From an uncultured Lachnospiraceae bacterium (GTDB taxonomy: Bacteria > Bacillota > Clostridia > Lachnospirales > Lachnospiraceae): a stretch of DNA of 64,000 bases. Under the pieces are notes generated by a model. It saw only the letters and a program-made list of their open reading frames with translations. It made no database searches and had not been told where the DNA came from. This document shows positions 18,501-27,827 of this stretch, piece by piece. The stretch lies in contig CALGVA010000055.1 of assembly GCA_937920345.1 (NCBI GenBank), positions 1 through 64,000 of the forward strand, written 5' to 3'. Position 1 is the stretch's first letter, and each line of letters starts with the position of its first letter. A program made the translations under genes and the position numbers.

Positions 18501-18854
18501 CTATCGTTTCCCGCACTTCCCACCGTTTCCCGTCACCAGATCATAGCTCTCTCCGATCATCCGCCTGACATCCTCCTCCGGAATCGTCCCGTCCAGTATG
18601 ATCGTATTCCAGTGCTCCTTGTTCTGATGATACCCCGCCGTCACCGCCGGGTATGCATTGCGCCAGAAGTCCCGCCACTGCGGATCAACCTTCACATTCA
18701 GATTCACGTACCCGTTTCTTTCATAAGTCCAGAGAAAAGCCCTGCGGCTTCCCTGTACTCTCACAAGCTGCCAGTTGTCGTCATGAAACGGCGCATCCTG
18801 ATAAGTATTCGCAAACGACAGACCGTATGCCAGCGCCTCTTCTCTCGTTTTCAC
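18501..18854 (-). CDS. MmcQ/YjbR family protein
   Basis: A 117-residue protein. The start is the GTG at 18854 (VKTREEALAYG), 6 nt after GGAGG. The family fold (CyaY-like, often called DNA-binding) is indicated by FPDTYQDAPFH-like FANTYQDAPFHDDNWQLVRV, NLNVKVDPQWRDFWRNAYPA and YHQNKEHWNTIILDGTIPEE, the conserved NK.HW motif. A biochemical role is not established. It sits in a minus-strand run between a GH20 protein and a methyltransferase. Confidence 0.88.
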   Translation of the reverse strand: MKTREEALAYGLSFANTYQDAPFHDDNWQLVRVQGSRRAFLWTYERNGYVNLNVKVDPQWRDFWRNAYPAVTAGYHQNKEHWNTIILDGTIPEEDVRRMIGESYDLVTGNGGKCGKR

Positions 18855-18884
18855 ACTATACCTCCATACAAGTCGCAAGCCTGC

Positions 18885-21794
18885 TTACCGCCTGCGCACC
18901 ATCTCCACCTCTCCCCGGAAACTCCCCGTCTCCTCTCCGATCCTCTGTACCGGAAAGACAAATGTCGCATATTCTTCAAAGGGTTCCGCATTACCAAGGG
19001 TTCCCACCTTGACACCATCCGCATACAGCGTAGTCTGCCCGGGTTCACCGGCTACGCGCAATGTGACCCACTGTCCCCGGGGCAGTACATAATCCCATGT
19101 ATAGGTTCTGCCCTCTCTGGCAAAGCCGACCCGTCCCGTCTCCGGCTCCACGGCATAGAATGCCCACACCCCGTAAGCGCTGTCGCTTTCCGCAATGATC
19201 TGCGGCATATACCGGCCGTTCTTCTCTTTTTGCCCGGATTTTCCACTTCGATCCACGCCTGTTTCCTGCACAGGCATAGCATCCGCCAGACTTTTATCAT
19301 CTGCAGCAGTACTCTCTGCCGGATCTTCTTCCAGCCATATCCGCAGATTCACTTCATAGGACGGTTCCAGACCTGCCTTATCATCATAGATCCGGTTCGT
19401 TTCTCCTTCTATGCCATACATCTGCCGCTCGGTCATCCGTGCGCGCTCACAGAAATCCTCATAGCTCTCTGTCTGCACGTCTGCGCCCGGCTTTTTCTCT
19501 CCTGCTTCCGCGCTGCCTCGACCGCCGCCGGAATTGTTCATGCCCCACAGCTTCGCGCTGAGCACCGGCAGCGGCGCCGCAAACCGTACATACAGATCAT
19601 ACTCGCTGATGCCCAGATCCAGATTACCGCTCATGTCATTCCAGATCATGTAAGCCGCACCCAGCACCTGCTGCGAATACTGCGGCAGAACCTCCATCGC
19701 GTCATGGTCATAGAACTTATACGGCTCCCACTGTGTATACAGTTCCTCACCGTCCAGATAATCATAGCCGCCGCCCGGAATGATATACAGGTGATTATTC
19801 TGCATGTTGATCAGTGCATACCCCGCCTCGTACATCTGCTCCGGATCAGCCCAGAGCGTGCTCCACAGATTCATCTGCAGATTCGCGGGATCAGGCATCG
19901 TCTTGCCGCCCATATGGCTCAGGCTGCCCCACATGCGCACGGTTTTGCCCTCCCCGCGCACCATGTCCGCCATGTCTGTGGCATATACTCTGTACTGCTC
20001 CCCGTCCCCGTAATACTCATCCATGCCGATGTTGACGATCTCAGCATTTTGAAAAGCAGCACTCTCTCCCGTAAGCGCTTCCCGCCAGACAGACTGCACC
20101 AGTGCCACCGCTTCCTCTTTACTTAGATCAATCTGGTCTACGGATTCCGGGCGCGTGGTCAATGCGTACTCCGGATACAGTCTGGTAATCGACAGCGAAT
20201 GAGCCGGCGTGTCAATCTCAGGAACTACGGTCACGCCGCAGGTCTTCGCCGTATCAATGAATCTTGCAAACTCCTCTTTCGTGTAGGCATATTCATCCGA
20301 CGTAAGCCGGTCCCCCGCATCGTTTACAAGATCGGATTCCAGCCGGAACGCACTGTCCGCCGTCATAGCCTGTTCCGTCGATTCCGTCAATCCGCTGGTG
20401 CTTAAGATTGTATTGTCATTTAGATGAATCCCCAGATCATTCATCTTATAATAAGACATCTTCTCCATCATGGCATACAGCATGTCCATGGACACCGCCT
20501 TGCGCGCCACGTCGATGCCAAATCCCCGCACCTCATAGAGCGGATAGTCTCTGATCTGTCCCCTGGGCAGAGAACCCTCCCGTGCCAGAATCTGCAGAAC
20601 CGTCACCGTTCCCCACCGCACACCGGTATCCGTCTCCGCACTTATGACACATATGTCACCTATATCGCAGATGTACCCTTCTTTCCCCAGTCCATGAGAC
20701 GCGTCCACATATCCCAGATAAAAGTCGCCCGGCTTCGCATCCGCCGGACTGCCCTCCGTCACTTCCACGATGCACCGGCACATCTCCTTGTATTGATCCT
20801 GAAACAGTTCCGCAACACTCCGCAGCGTAGAACCTTTCTCCACAACGATACGGAAGCTGCCGCCCGGCTCGAATCTTCCCTGGCCGCCGCGCCACTCCGC
20901 CAGCGCCGGAATCACCTCCGGACATTCGTTCACGCGCCGCTCCTGTTCCTTGGCTGTCCGTACCTCCCCGGCAGCATCCTCCATGCCGTCATGTGCCGGA
21001 ACCATCAGCGTGCGGGAAACCTCCTGTATATCGGAAGAATCATCCAGACCGGTCAGCCGGAATCCGACCGTCACCTCTTTATCCTGAATGGTATCATAGA
21101 TCATGCCTTCCGCGCCGATGATCTGCTCATAATCCGCACCCAGGTAAGCAACCTCATATCCTTCCGGCGCCTCTGGCATCACCAGAAATCTGCTTCCGTC
21201 CGCACCGTATCCGACCGACGCCTCTCCCAGCCGGTAGGCCGCCGGCTTGTCCGCATAGACTTCAAACTCATAAAGTGACACGTTCTGGTATATATCCGAA
21301 TAGTCTTCCGCACTGCGGGAAACGTCGTATGTGCTGAGCCGCAGGAACCTCACCTGCACGGCTTCTGGCAGCGCGATCTCCTGATCCTTCCGCTCGGGCG
21401 CCGTGTCAAAGGAAGCAAGTGCCTCCCATGCGGCGCCGTCCACGGAACCTTCCAGCACATAGGAGATCACATTGCGGCGTTCCCATTTGAGGACAACAAA
21501 AGAAACTGAAATTTCTTCCGGAAATTCCAGTTCTATATAGTGGGATGCATCTTCCCTGTCATTTTCGCTCGACCAGCGTGAAGACCGGTCCTCCGCGTTC
21601 CCGTCGATTGCTTTATATGCCGACAGTTCCTCGTTCTCCGTGCTGTCGCTGGTCGCGATGACGCCCTTCATACGCGCCAGATTCGCACTGTGATCCCCGC
21701 CTGCATACAAAAGCGCCGCCACACCCAGGGCGGTAACCACCGCAAACACACATGCGCAGATTATAATGACATATCTCTTTTTCTTCTGATCCAT
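18885..21794 (-). CDS. Membrane-anchored GH20 beta-N-acetylhexosaminidase-like protein with F5/8-C and LamG-like domains
   Basis: A 969-residue surface protein starting at the ATG at 21794. One uncleaved N-terminal membrane helix (about 8-32) is followed by an F5/8 type C (discoidin-like) module (about 37-182), a linker, the GH20 accessory alpha/beta domain (about 290-420), and the GH20 barrel (about 420-775). The catalytic pair is Asp592-Glu593 in NIGMDEYYG; other barrel marks are VVPEIDTPAHS and YMIWNDMSG. The C-terminal 100 residues look like a LamG/concanavalin module. It would release terminal N-acetylhexosamine from glycans at the cell surface. No sugar transporter or regulator is adjacent. 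Confidence 0.9.
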   Translation of the reverse strand: MDQKKKRYVIIICACVFAVVTALGVAALLYAGGDHSANLARMKGVIATSDSTENEELSAYKAIDGNAEDRSSRWSSENDREDASHYIELEFPEEISVSFVVLKWERRNVISYVLEGSVDGAAWEALASFDTAPERKDQEIALPEAVQVRFLRLSTYDVSRSAEDYSDIYQNVSLYEFEVYADKPAAYRLGEASVGYGADGSRFLVMPEAPEGYEVAYLGADYEQIIGAEGMIYDTIQDKEVTVGFRLTGLDDSSDIQEVSRTLMVPAHDGMEDAAGEVRTAKEQERRVNECPEVIPALAEWRGGQGRFEPGGSFRIVVEKGSTLRSVAELFQDQYKEMCRCIVEVTEGSPADAKPGDFYLGYVDASHGLGKEGYICDIGDICVISAETDTGVRWGTVTVLQILAREGSLPRGQIRDYPLYEVRGFGIDVARKAVSMDMLYAMMEKMSYYKMNDLGIHLNDNTILSTSGLTESTEQAMTADSAFRLESDLVNDAGDRLTSDEYAYTKEEFARFIDTAKTCGVTVVPEIDTPAHSLSITRLYPEYALTTRPESVDQIDLSKEEAVALVQSVWREALTGESAAFQNAEIVNIGMDEYYGDGEQYRVYATDMADMVRGEGKTVRMWGSLSHMGGKTMPDPANLQMNLWSTLWADPEQMYEAGYALINMQNNHLYIIPGGGYDYLDGEELYTQWEPYKFYDHDAMEVLPQYSQQVLGAAYMIWNDMSGNLDLGISEYDLYVRFAAPLPVLSAKLWGMNNSGGGRGSAEAGEKKPGADVQTESYEDFCERARMTERQMYGIEGETNRIYDDKAGLEPSYEVNLRIWLEEDPAESTAADDKSLADAMPVQETGVDRSGKSGQKEKNGRYMPQIIAESDSAYGVWAFYAVEPETGRVGFAREGRTYTWDYVLPRGQWVTLRVAGEPGQTTLYADGVKVGTLGNAEPFEEYATFVFPVQRIGEETGSFRGEVEMVRRR

Positions 21795-21873
21795 AATACT
21801 GACCCGATTTCCATGCGGCAGCCACTTCCACACCCCGCATTTCTTCCGCGTACTGCAGCTGATACCTGCTGTT

Positions 21874-22374
21874 TTACCCTACCAGCGCACCCAGCAGTCC
21901 ATATGATAAGAACGACATGATCACCGTCGCGATCGCGATTCCCAATAGCTCCGCCAGCACCGCTTTCTTAAAATCCACATCCAGAAGTGCCGCAATCAGC
22001 GAACCGGTCCACGCGCCCGTACCCGGCAGCGGAATACCCACGAACAGCACCAGACCCCAGAACTCATACTTTTTAATATTGTCGCTCTTGCTCATAGCGC
22101 GGTTTTCCAGCTTCTCAATCAATCCACGGAACAGTTTGATCTTCTTCATCCATTTAAAAATCTGTTTGATAAAAAGAAGTATAAACGGAATCGGAATGAT
22201 ATTGCCGATAATACAGATCGGAATCGCTTTCGTGATCGGAATCTGTAAAAGCTGTGACACGATCAGTCCGCCCCGCAGTTCCAGAATCGGAATCATTGAT
22301 ATGATGAACACAACGATTTCTTTTGATACATATTTACCCAGTGTGACCGCAAACGCGGCAGCCAGTTTCTCCAT
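21874..22374 (-). CDS. Small multi-drug export family protein (COG2426)
   Basis: A 166-residue integral membrane protein. Family marks are the P(I)LELRGG block (IPILELRGGLIVSQ), the NIIPIPFILLFI helix and GIPLPGTGAWTGSLIAALL. Four to five helices are expected. Despite the Pfam name, export activity has not been shown for most members. It is upstream of, and codirectional with, the GH20 gene, about 80 nt apart. The upstream 180-nt gap (22375-22553) holds AT-rich TATATATTATTATA sequence that could be a promoter. Confidence 0.85.
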   Translation of the reverse strand: MEKLAAAFAVTLGKYVSKEIVVFIISMIPILELRGGLIVSQLLQIPITKAIPICIIGNIIPIPFILLFIKQIFKWMKKIKLFRGLIEKLENRAMSKSDNIKKYEFWGLVLFVGIPLPGTGAWTGSLIAALLDVDFKKAVLAELLGIAIATVIMSFLSYGLLGALVG

Positions 22375-22553
22375 ACGCTCTTACTACCTGTAACCCTTTC
22401 TGTTTTGTTGACAAATCCGCTGCCTTGCCGACAGGATTCGTGCAAATAACGTTACGCTTCCTCTATAATAATATATATGTCCTCTTGCCGGAAAACTTGA
22501 TTTCTTCCTGCAAATCAGTGATAACAGTTCAGCCTGTATCTTTACTGTTACAA

Positions 22554-23615
22554 TCAATCTCCTACGATCTCCCGAAGCCTCCGATACAGTGCTTCCATCT
22601 GCTCATCCGTCCCGATCGTGATGCGCAGATAGTTCCTGATCCGCTCCTTATCCCACCATCTGACATATATGTCATTTTCTTTCAGACGTTCAAAAATTTC
22701 TTTCGCCGGAATCCGTTTATGGCTTGCAAAGATAAAATTGCCATAAGAATCCGGAAAAACAAATCCCAGCCGGCCGAGCTCCTCTTTGGCACGCTCACGG
22801 GTCCGCACAATCTTCCCGCAGGTTTCCTCAAAATAAGCCGCATCCAGTACCGCTTCCACGCCAAGCTGCAGCGACGTGTAATTCAGCGTATAGGAATTGA
22901 CCGAATACTTCACATCATTGAGATACCTGATCAGCTTCGGGTTGCCCATGGCATAGCCGATCCGCATTCCCGCCATCGACCGTGACTTCGAGAAAGTCTG
23001 TACCACCAGCAGATTATCATATTTACGGATCAGAGGCAGGCAGCTTGCCCCGCCGAAATCAATATATGCCTCATCCACGATCACCACCACATCCCGGTTC
23101 GCCGCGATGATCTCCTCCACCTGCCCCGTGTCCAGCAGGATGCCCGTCGGTGCGTTGGGATTCGGAAATACCACGCCGCCGTTTGGCTGTCTGTAATCCT
23201 CTGTCCTGATACCGAAATGCTCATTAAGCGCCTTCGTCTCATACGGTATCTTATACAGATCCGCCCACACATCGTAGAAGGAGTAGGTGATGTCCGGAAA
23301 CAGGATCGGTCTGTCCGACTGGAAAAAAGTCATAAACGCCAGCGAGAGCACATCGTCCGATCCGACGCCGATAAAAATCTGATCTCTGTCGATCTGATAA
23401 TAGGAAGCTAACGCCTCCGCCAGATGCGTCTGTTCCGGAAACGCCGGATACAGACGCATCTTATCCTGCTCCAGCGCGGCAATACTCTTTACTACCCCCG
23501 GTGCCGGCGGATACGGATTCTCATTCGTATTCAGTTTGATCACATTTGCCCGATCCGGCTGCTCGCCCGGTGTGTAGGGAACGACCCGGCGCACATTTTC
23601 TTCCCATTTCATCAT
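22554..23615 (-). CDS. hisC: Histidinol-phosphate aminotransferase
   Basis: A 353-residue fold-type I PLP enzyme converting imidazole-acetol phosphate to histidinol phosphate. The start is taken at the ATG at 23615 (MMKWEENVRRVVPYTPGEQ); in-frame ATGs lie at 23612 and 23624 and GGAG is upstream of both. LNTNENPYPP, PNPNAPTG, DEAYIDFGG and the PLP lysine Lys210 in TFSKSRSMAGMRIG are intact. It is isolated from other his genes, so it may serve histidine or a related aminotransferase role. It lies 61 nt after the glycosyltransferase stop. Confidence 0.9.
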   Translation of the reverse strand: MMKWEENVRRVVPYTPGEQPDRANVIKLNTNENPYPPAPGVVKSIAALEQDKMRLYPAFPEQTHLAEALASYYQIDRDQIFIGVGSDDVLSLAFMTFFQSDRPILFPDITYSFYDVWADLYKIPYETKALNEHFGIRTEDYRQPNGGVVFPNPNAPTGILLDTGQVEEIIAANRDVVVIVDEAYIDFGGASCLPLIRKYDNLLVVQTFSKSRSMAGMRIGYAMGNPKLIRYLNDVKYSVNSYTLNYTSLQLGVEAVLDAAYFEETCGKIVRTRERAKEELGRLGFVFPDSYGNFIFASHKRIPAKEIFERLKENDIYVRWWDKERIRNYLRITIGTDEQMEALYRRLREIVGD

Positions 23616-23676
23616 TGTTTCCATTTCTCCGCATATTTTATGTATATCGCACTTACGACAGCCCAAGCTGTTCCGG

Positions 23677-24696
23677 TCACTCCGGCGTTTTCCACTCTCC
23701 CGCCAGACGCTCATACTCCGCCGCCTGCGCCTCGTCACCCGCCAGACGGTAGCACTTTGCGAGCCCGTACAGGGGCAGATCGCCTCCGCTGTGAATATTC
23801 AGTATACTCTCCGTCTCATAGGCTCCATTATAGAACCAAAGAATCGCTTCGTCTATATCTTCTTTCTGCAGATAGAACTCTCCCAGTTCACAGCAGATCT
23901 CCGCACAGCCCTCACAAGCCACCACTTTCAGGGCATATTTCAGGAAATCCTCCGCATCTCCACAGATGCGCGCGGCTCTCGCCGCCACGCAGGCAGCCTC
24001 CTTGATCTCGTCTTCACTCCGCTCCATATCATGACACGACTGTCGGAAAAATTCCCGCGCCGCAATAAAATCCCGATCCTCACCGGAGATAAAAAGTTCC
24101 TTCGCATAAATATTATGCAGTCTCTTATCCAGCCGGTCTCCGGCCTTCGTCCGCCGCACAAAAGCCGCCAGATCCCTGTCTTTATGATTATTCTCGGGCA
24201 TATGCCGGATCTCGATCCCGCTGTCGTAGATGACCGGCTCCAGACCCACCTGCTCGTGAATCGCCCCCTGCCACTGAAACGTGCGCAGCCGCTTAAAAAG
24301 CTTCGGCCGAAGTTCTCTGTCAAAATTATAGATCGTTCCATGGGCAAGCTGGTTCGTATAGTACATCTGTACAATGTCTATTTCCGACAGAAGTGTCGCT
24401 TTCAGCGTGCGAAATGCTTCCCGGTTCTTTTCATCTAAAACCTCGTCGGCATCGGCCGAATAAATATATTCCATGCCCGCTTTGGAAAAAGCAAAATTGC
24501 GCGCAGCGGAAAAGTCCCCGATCCACGTAAAATCATAGATCCGATCCGTATACCGCGCCGCGATCCGCTTTGTATCGTCCGTAGACCCGGTATCGACGAT
24601 GATGATCTCATCCATCAGATCCGCGATGCTGTCGAGACATCTGGCCAGAATTTTCTCTTCATTTTTCACGATCATACATAAACTGACTGTGATCAT
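23677..24696 (-). CDS. Family 2 glycosyltransferase with TPR-like C-terminus
   Basis: A 339-residue protein; the start is the ATG at 24696, 7 nt after GGGGGT, because the longer frame runs into repeat element B. The GT-A domain has SLCMIVKNEEKIL, VDTGSTDDT and the metal-binding DAD (82-84) in YSADADEVLD. The C-terminal half is helical and TPR-like (DFLKYALKVVACEGCAEIC, AILWFYNGAYETES). Such enzymes usually add sugars to surface glycans or glycopeptides. The acceptor is unknown. Confidence 0.9.
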   Translation of the reverse strand: MITVSLCMIVKNEEKILARCLDSIADLMDEIIIVDTGSTDDTKRIAARYTDRIYDFTWIGDFSAARNFAFSKAGMEYIYSADADEVLDEKNREAFRTLKATLLSEIDIVQMYYTNQLAHGTIYNFDRELRPKLFKRLRTFQWQGAIHEQVGLEPVIYDSGIEIRHMPENNHKDRDLAAFVRRTKAGDRLDKRLHNIYAKELFISGEDRDFIAAREFFRQSCHDMERSEDEIKEAACVAARAARICGDAEDFLKYALKVVACEGCAEICCELGEFYLQKEDIDEAILWFYNGAYETESILNIHSGGDLPLYGLAKCYRLAGDEAQAAEYERLAGEWKTPE

Positions 24697-24742
24697 AACG
24701 CTAACCCCCATAATTCCGCTCTGCGGAATCTCAAAATCCAAA

Positions 24743-24893
24743 GACAAGCAAGCTTGTCCGGGAGAATGCCGTATCTCAGGCATTCTCCTGAGTGAAATAA
24801 AGTTGCGAAGCAACTTCTGGAACTTCCAAGTCAGCTATGCTGACTTTGCGAAGCAGCTTCTGCTGCTGAACTTTAGAAGTTCTTTTCACTTTA
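24743..24893 (-). repeat. Stop-codon-anchored structured element, copy B
   Basis: The largest copy, starting right after the TAA of the 129-residue hypothetical gene. The outer stem AGTGAAA/TTTCACT joins 24884-24890 with 24791-24797. Inside are GAACTTC/GAAGTTC (24876-24882 with 24820-24826), AGCAGC/GCTGCT, AAGTCAGC/GCTGACTT (24839-24846 with 24828-24835) and AAGTTGC/GCAACTT. Then follows the shared GGAGAATGCC/GGCATTCTCC hairpin (24779-24788 with 24761-24770), and a further GACAAGC/GCTTGTC stem ends it. Confidence 0.85.
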
Positions 24894-25283
24894 TTACCGC
24901 CTGTAATACACCGACTGCCGCATACAGTCGTCCACATGCAGCACACGCTGCTCCCGGCCCGCGCAGAGGATCATATCCTTATAACGGTTCCTGTTCACGA
25001 ATCGTTTCGCCGGACAGAACTGATACAGCGTCGTATACGACAAATCCGCCATCCTCTCTCCGAGACACACCAGATACCCGTCCCCGCCTGTCCGCAGACC
25101 GGCCCGTCCGAGATAACAGTACCTGCGGCCGTTCCAGTTATATATGCGCACGGTGCGATAATGGATCTCGTACGCCGCCGCTGACAACAGAACCGCCAGA
25201 ATACACAGCCCCGGCAGGACATAGCGCCCCGCTTCGCCTGTCAACGCCATCATATTGATTTGCCATACACATATCAGTATCAT
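24894..25283 (-). CDS. Hypothetical membrane protein
   Basis: I do not recognise this 129-residue protein. The start at 25283 (MILICVWQINMMALTGEAG) is preferred because AAAGG precedes it and the longer frame would overlap the acyltransferase stop. One membrane helix (about 22-42, YVLPGLCILAVLLSAAAYEI) precedes a basic, Tyr- and Arg-rich cytoplasmic or outside domain (YNWNGRRYCYLGRAGL, VNRNRYKDMILCAGREQ). It lies 56 nt after the acyltransferase and ends in repeat element B. Confidence 0.65.
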   Translation of the reverse strand: MILICVWQINMMALTGEAGRYVLPGLCILAVLLSAAAYEIHYRTVRIYNWNGRRYCYLGRAGLRTGGDGYLVCLGERMADLSYTTLYQFCPAKRFVNRNRYKDMILCAGREQRVLHVDDCMRQSVYYRR

Positions 25284-25339
25284 ATTTCCAAACCTTTCTC
25301 TCTGCCTGCGCTCATTATAGCATTCCCCGTAATCCCAAG

Positions 25340-26542
25340 TCAAACCGCCCGCCGCGCTGTCCTGTACTGCCGCATCCGATCCAGCCCGTACTGCAGTCCC
25401 AGCGGCAGCACAATTCCTGCCGCCAGATAGACCATGCCAAACTGTTCCGCGCCGCGCACGAAATAATAATAGTCGATATTTGCATAAAACTGCCCGAAAT
25501 CAAAGTCCGCACACATGCCGGTATACGCCGCTGCCGCCGCAATCACGATCTTCACGAGCATAAATGCCATCACATGGTGCATCATCACCGCATACGTATT
25601 GCGCCCGAGATACTGCACACTGCGGCTCTGTCCGAACACCGGCGTCAGGATTCTGGCAACGCGCAGCCAGAACGCAATTCCTGACACAATTGTCACATAT
25701 GGTATGACCGGTCCGTTAGCGAAGCCCGTGCACCACACACTGCTGAACGCCAGCCCGCCTAACCCCACGCTCAGAATCACCTGCAACCCGATCAGCACCG
25801 CAAAGTACGCCACATTACATACAGTGTCATGCTTTTCCAGCTTCTTTCGATAAAACTGCCCCATCTGGAAACACGGAAACAGAAACAGAATCCTGCCCGG
25901 CGCCTTATAATTCCCCCATACATGTCCACCGATCGCAAGCCATACCACCGTGATTCCCACAAGCAGACTGGCCGCAAGCATCACCCACTCCACGATGCTG
26001 TCTTCCGCCGCTTTAGAGGAAGTGACGCCGTCTTTCTCCGTCCTGCCGGCTGTCTGATCCGACGCCTTACCGCACAGACTGCGCACCCAGCGAACCACCT
26101 TTCGCAGAATCATTCTCGCCGGCAGATTCATCATCTCTACGATAAACAGGACCGGTACGAACCATGCCGCGTAATTATAGATAAACTGATAACCGTGCAA
26201 AAAAGGCTGCAAAAACAGCGTCCGCAGGCTGATTCCCTCACCCATGGCAAACCCGGCACCGCGCATCCCCCACGCAGTCAGTCCGTAGATTACATTCCAG
26301 ATAAAATAAGGCGCCAGCAGCCTGCGCACTTTCTTTTTCACATAGGTAAAGGGCGCTGTCTCCTCGGAGTCCTTATAAAAGTAGCCGGAAATAAACATGA
26401 AAAGGGGGACATGAAAAGAATAGTACGGGAACAGTTCCCCCACCGTCATGATATGATACCCGCAATGTCCCGCCACCACCATAATGATCGTCAGTGCCGA
26501 CAGGATACCGAATGTCGTGTTGTACTCTCTGGTCTGTGTCAT
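25340..26542 (-). CDS. Acyltransferase family 3 membrane protein
   Basis: A 400-residue integral membrane protein starting at the ATG at 26542 behind GGGGGATC. The opening TFGILSALTIIMVVAGHCGY and FHVPLFMFISGYFYKDS place the conserved His and the FxxSGY motif of acyltransferase_3 (OafA/NodX-like) proteins. About ten helices follow. A hydrophilic cytoplasmic insertion (about 175-205, RSLCGKASDQTAGRTEKDG) splits the bundle. These enzymes O-acetylate surface polysaccharides. It lies next to a glycosyltransferase and a divergent anchored protein, suggesting envelope glycan work. Confidence 0.88.
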   Translation of the reverse strand: MTQTREYNTTFGILSALTIIMVVAGHCGYHIMTVGELFPYYSFHVPLFMFISGYFYKDSEETAPFTYVKKKVRRLLAPYFIWNVIYGLTAWGMRGAGFAMGEGISLRTLFLQPFLHGYQFIYNYAAWFVPVLFIVEMMNLPARMILRKVVRWVRSLCGKASDQTAGRTEKDGVTSSKAAEDSIVEWVMLAASLLVGITVVWLAIGGHVWGNYKAPGRILFLFPCFQMGQFYRKKLEKHDTVCNVAYFAVLIGLQVILSVGLGGLAFSSVWCTGFANGPVIPYVTIVSGIAFWLRVARILTPVFGQSRSVQYLGRNTYAVMMHHVMAFMLVKIVIAAAAAYTGMCADFDFGQFYANIDYYYFVRGAEQFGMVYLAAGIVLPLGLQYGLDRMRQYRTARRAV

Positions 26543-26677
26543 ACTGATCCCCCGTTTACGGCCGCGCCGTCCCATGCTATGATAATTCCATAGACCGTAA
26601 CAGTTCATCCTATGACCTCACTGTCACGTCTGATACACACAAAATGCTCTCAACGTTATTATCATACAGGAAAACAA

Positions 26678-27811
26678 ATGAAAAGTATACAGAGAAAACA
26701 TGCAGAAAACAAACACGAAAACAGACGCAGAAACCTGAAAAGAAAGATCTGCTGCGCGGCCCTTGCGGCGCTTCTTCTCGTCGTGCTCTTCCTGATCCTC
26801 CGGCAGTGCCTTATATCGTCCACCGGCACAAACAGTACGGCCGCCAATAGTACCGGCATTGCAGACCACAGCGCAGGAACCCCCGGCCCCGTCACGGAAT
26901 ATCTCCGTGCCTCCGAACTCGTGGCAGATTCCGACACGCATGTCACTTCTTCCGTGGACGTTCCCGGAAACCCGTTTACCGACTTAAGCGTCCCCACTTA
27001 CCTGACCAAAGTGGACGACACTTATTTTCTTGTGGACTGCTACCACAATCAGGTGATCTATCACGATAACCTGTCCGACCCGCTCACGCAGTGGCATGTC
27101 ATGACAAGCGACATCGACAGGGGCCACACCCTTGCCAGCGACGGCACCGTATACCTGATTGACGATACGGAGCGGCACCGCATCCTGATTTTTGAGAAAA
27201 AAGACGGCCTGTTTGTTCATACACAGACCTTCGACGGGATCGGAAACCGCCCGCACTATATCGTATACGACGCGCCCACGGACACCTTCTACGCATGGAG
27301 TTCCATGAGCGGGGAAATGTATCTGTTTCGCCATAATCCTGATGATACCCGCATGTATCTGACCGAGATCCGCCGCATAGAATCCCTCGATAATGTCTAT
27401 GTCCGCTCCTTCACGATCATCGGTGACGAGATCTGTTTTGTCTCGGGAAATTCTGCCATTATCCGTGCCGATCTTGAGAGCTTCGAGATTCTGGAAACCT
27501 ACCCCGTTCCCGATACCATGGCGGGCATGATCCAGCTGACCCGCATACAGGATTATTACTACATCACCGTCTCCACGGACATCACAGGCAATCAGGATTA
27601 TGCCACCATCATCCGCACACAGGACTTATCGTCTCTGATGGACGGCGGTTACGAAGATATCTACAGCCATTTTATCGGCGGCGGCACACCTTACTATATC
27701 ACGGAATTGGACAACACATATTATTTAACAGAGCACCGTCTGCCGGGACACAGCGTGTGGCGGTTTCAGGTCGAAGACAATGAGATCGTATATGCGGAGA
27801 CCGTATACTGA
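26678..27811 (+). CDS. Membrane-anchored extracytoplasmic protein, propeller-like
   Basis: A 377-residue protein, not assigned to a named family. The start is the ATG at 26678 behind AGGA; the open frame begins earlier but runs across the divergent acyltransferase start. A basic N-terminus and one membrane helix (about 24-46, ICCAALAALLLVVLFLILRQ) precede a Thr/Ser-rich linker and a long beta-rich domain with repeating tyrosine/aspartate strands (FLVDCYHNQVIYHDNLSDP, DGTVYLIDDTERHRILIFE, DTFYAWSSMSGEMYLFRHN). That periodicity suggests a beta-propeller. It converges on the kinase gene with 16 nt between the ends. Confidence 0.65.
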   Translation: MKSIQRKHAENKHENRRRNLKRKICCAALAALLLVVLFLILRQCLISSTGTNSTAANSTGIADHSAGTPGPVTEYLRASELVADSDTHVTSSVDVPGNPFTDLSVPTYLTKVDDTYFLVDCYHNQVIYHDNLSDPLTQWHVMTSDIDRGHTLASDGTVYLIDDTERHRILIFEKKDGLFVHTQTFDGIGNRPHYIVYDAPTDTFYAWSSMSGEMYLFRHNPDDTRMYLTEIRRIESLDNVYVRSFTIIGDEICFVSGNSAIIRADLESFEILETYPVPDTMAGMIQLTRIQDYYYITVSTDITGNQDYATIIRTQDLSSLMDGGYEDIYSHFIGGGTPYYITELDNTYYLTEHRLPGHSVWRFQVEDNEIVYAETVY

Positions 27812-27827
27812 TCTGCTTGCTTCTCCT

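Noticed and set aside
18612..20126. Long plus-strand frame opposite the GH20 gene
   Set aside because: The minus-strand GH20 protein has clear domains; the plus frame is rich in His, Arg and Pro, typical of an antisense shadow.
24743..24893. Insertion sequence or IS remnant
   Set aside because: No transposase frame, no terminal inverted repeats with target duplication visible; the structure is nested hairpins.
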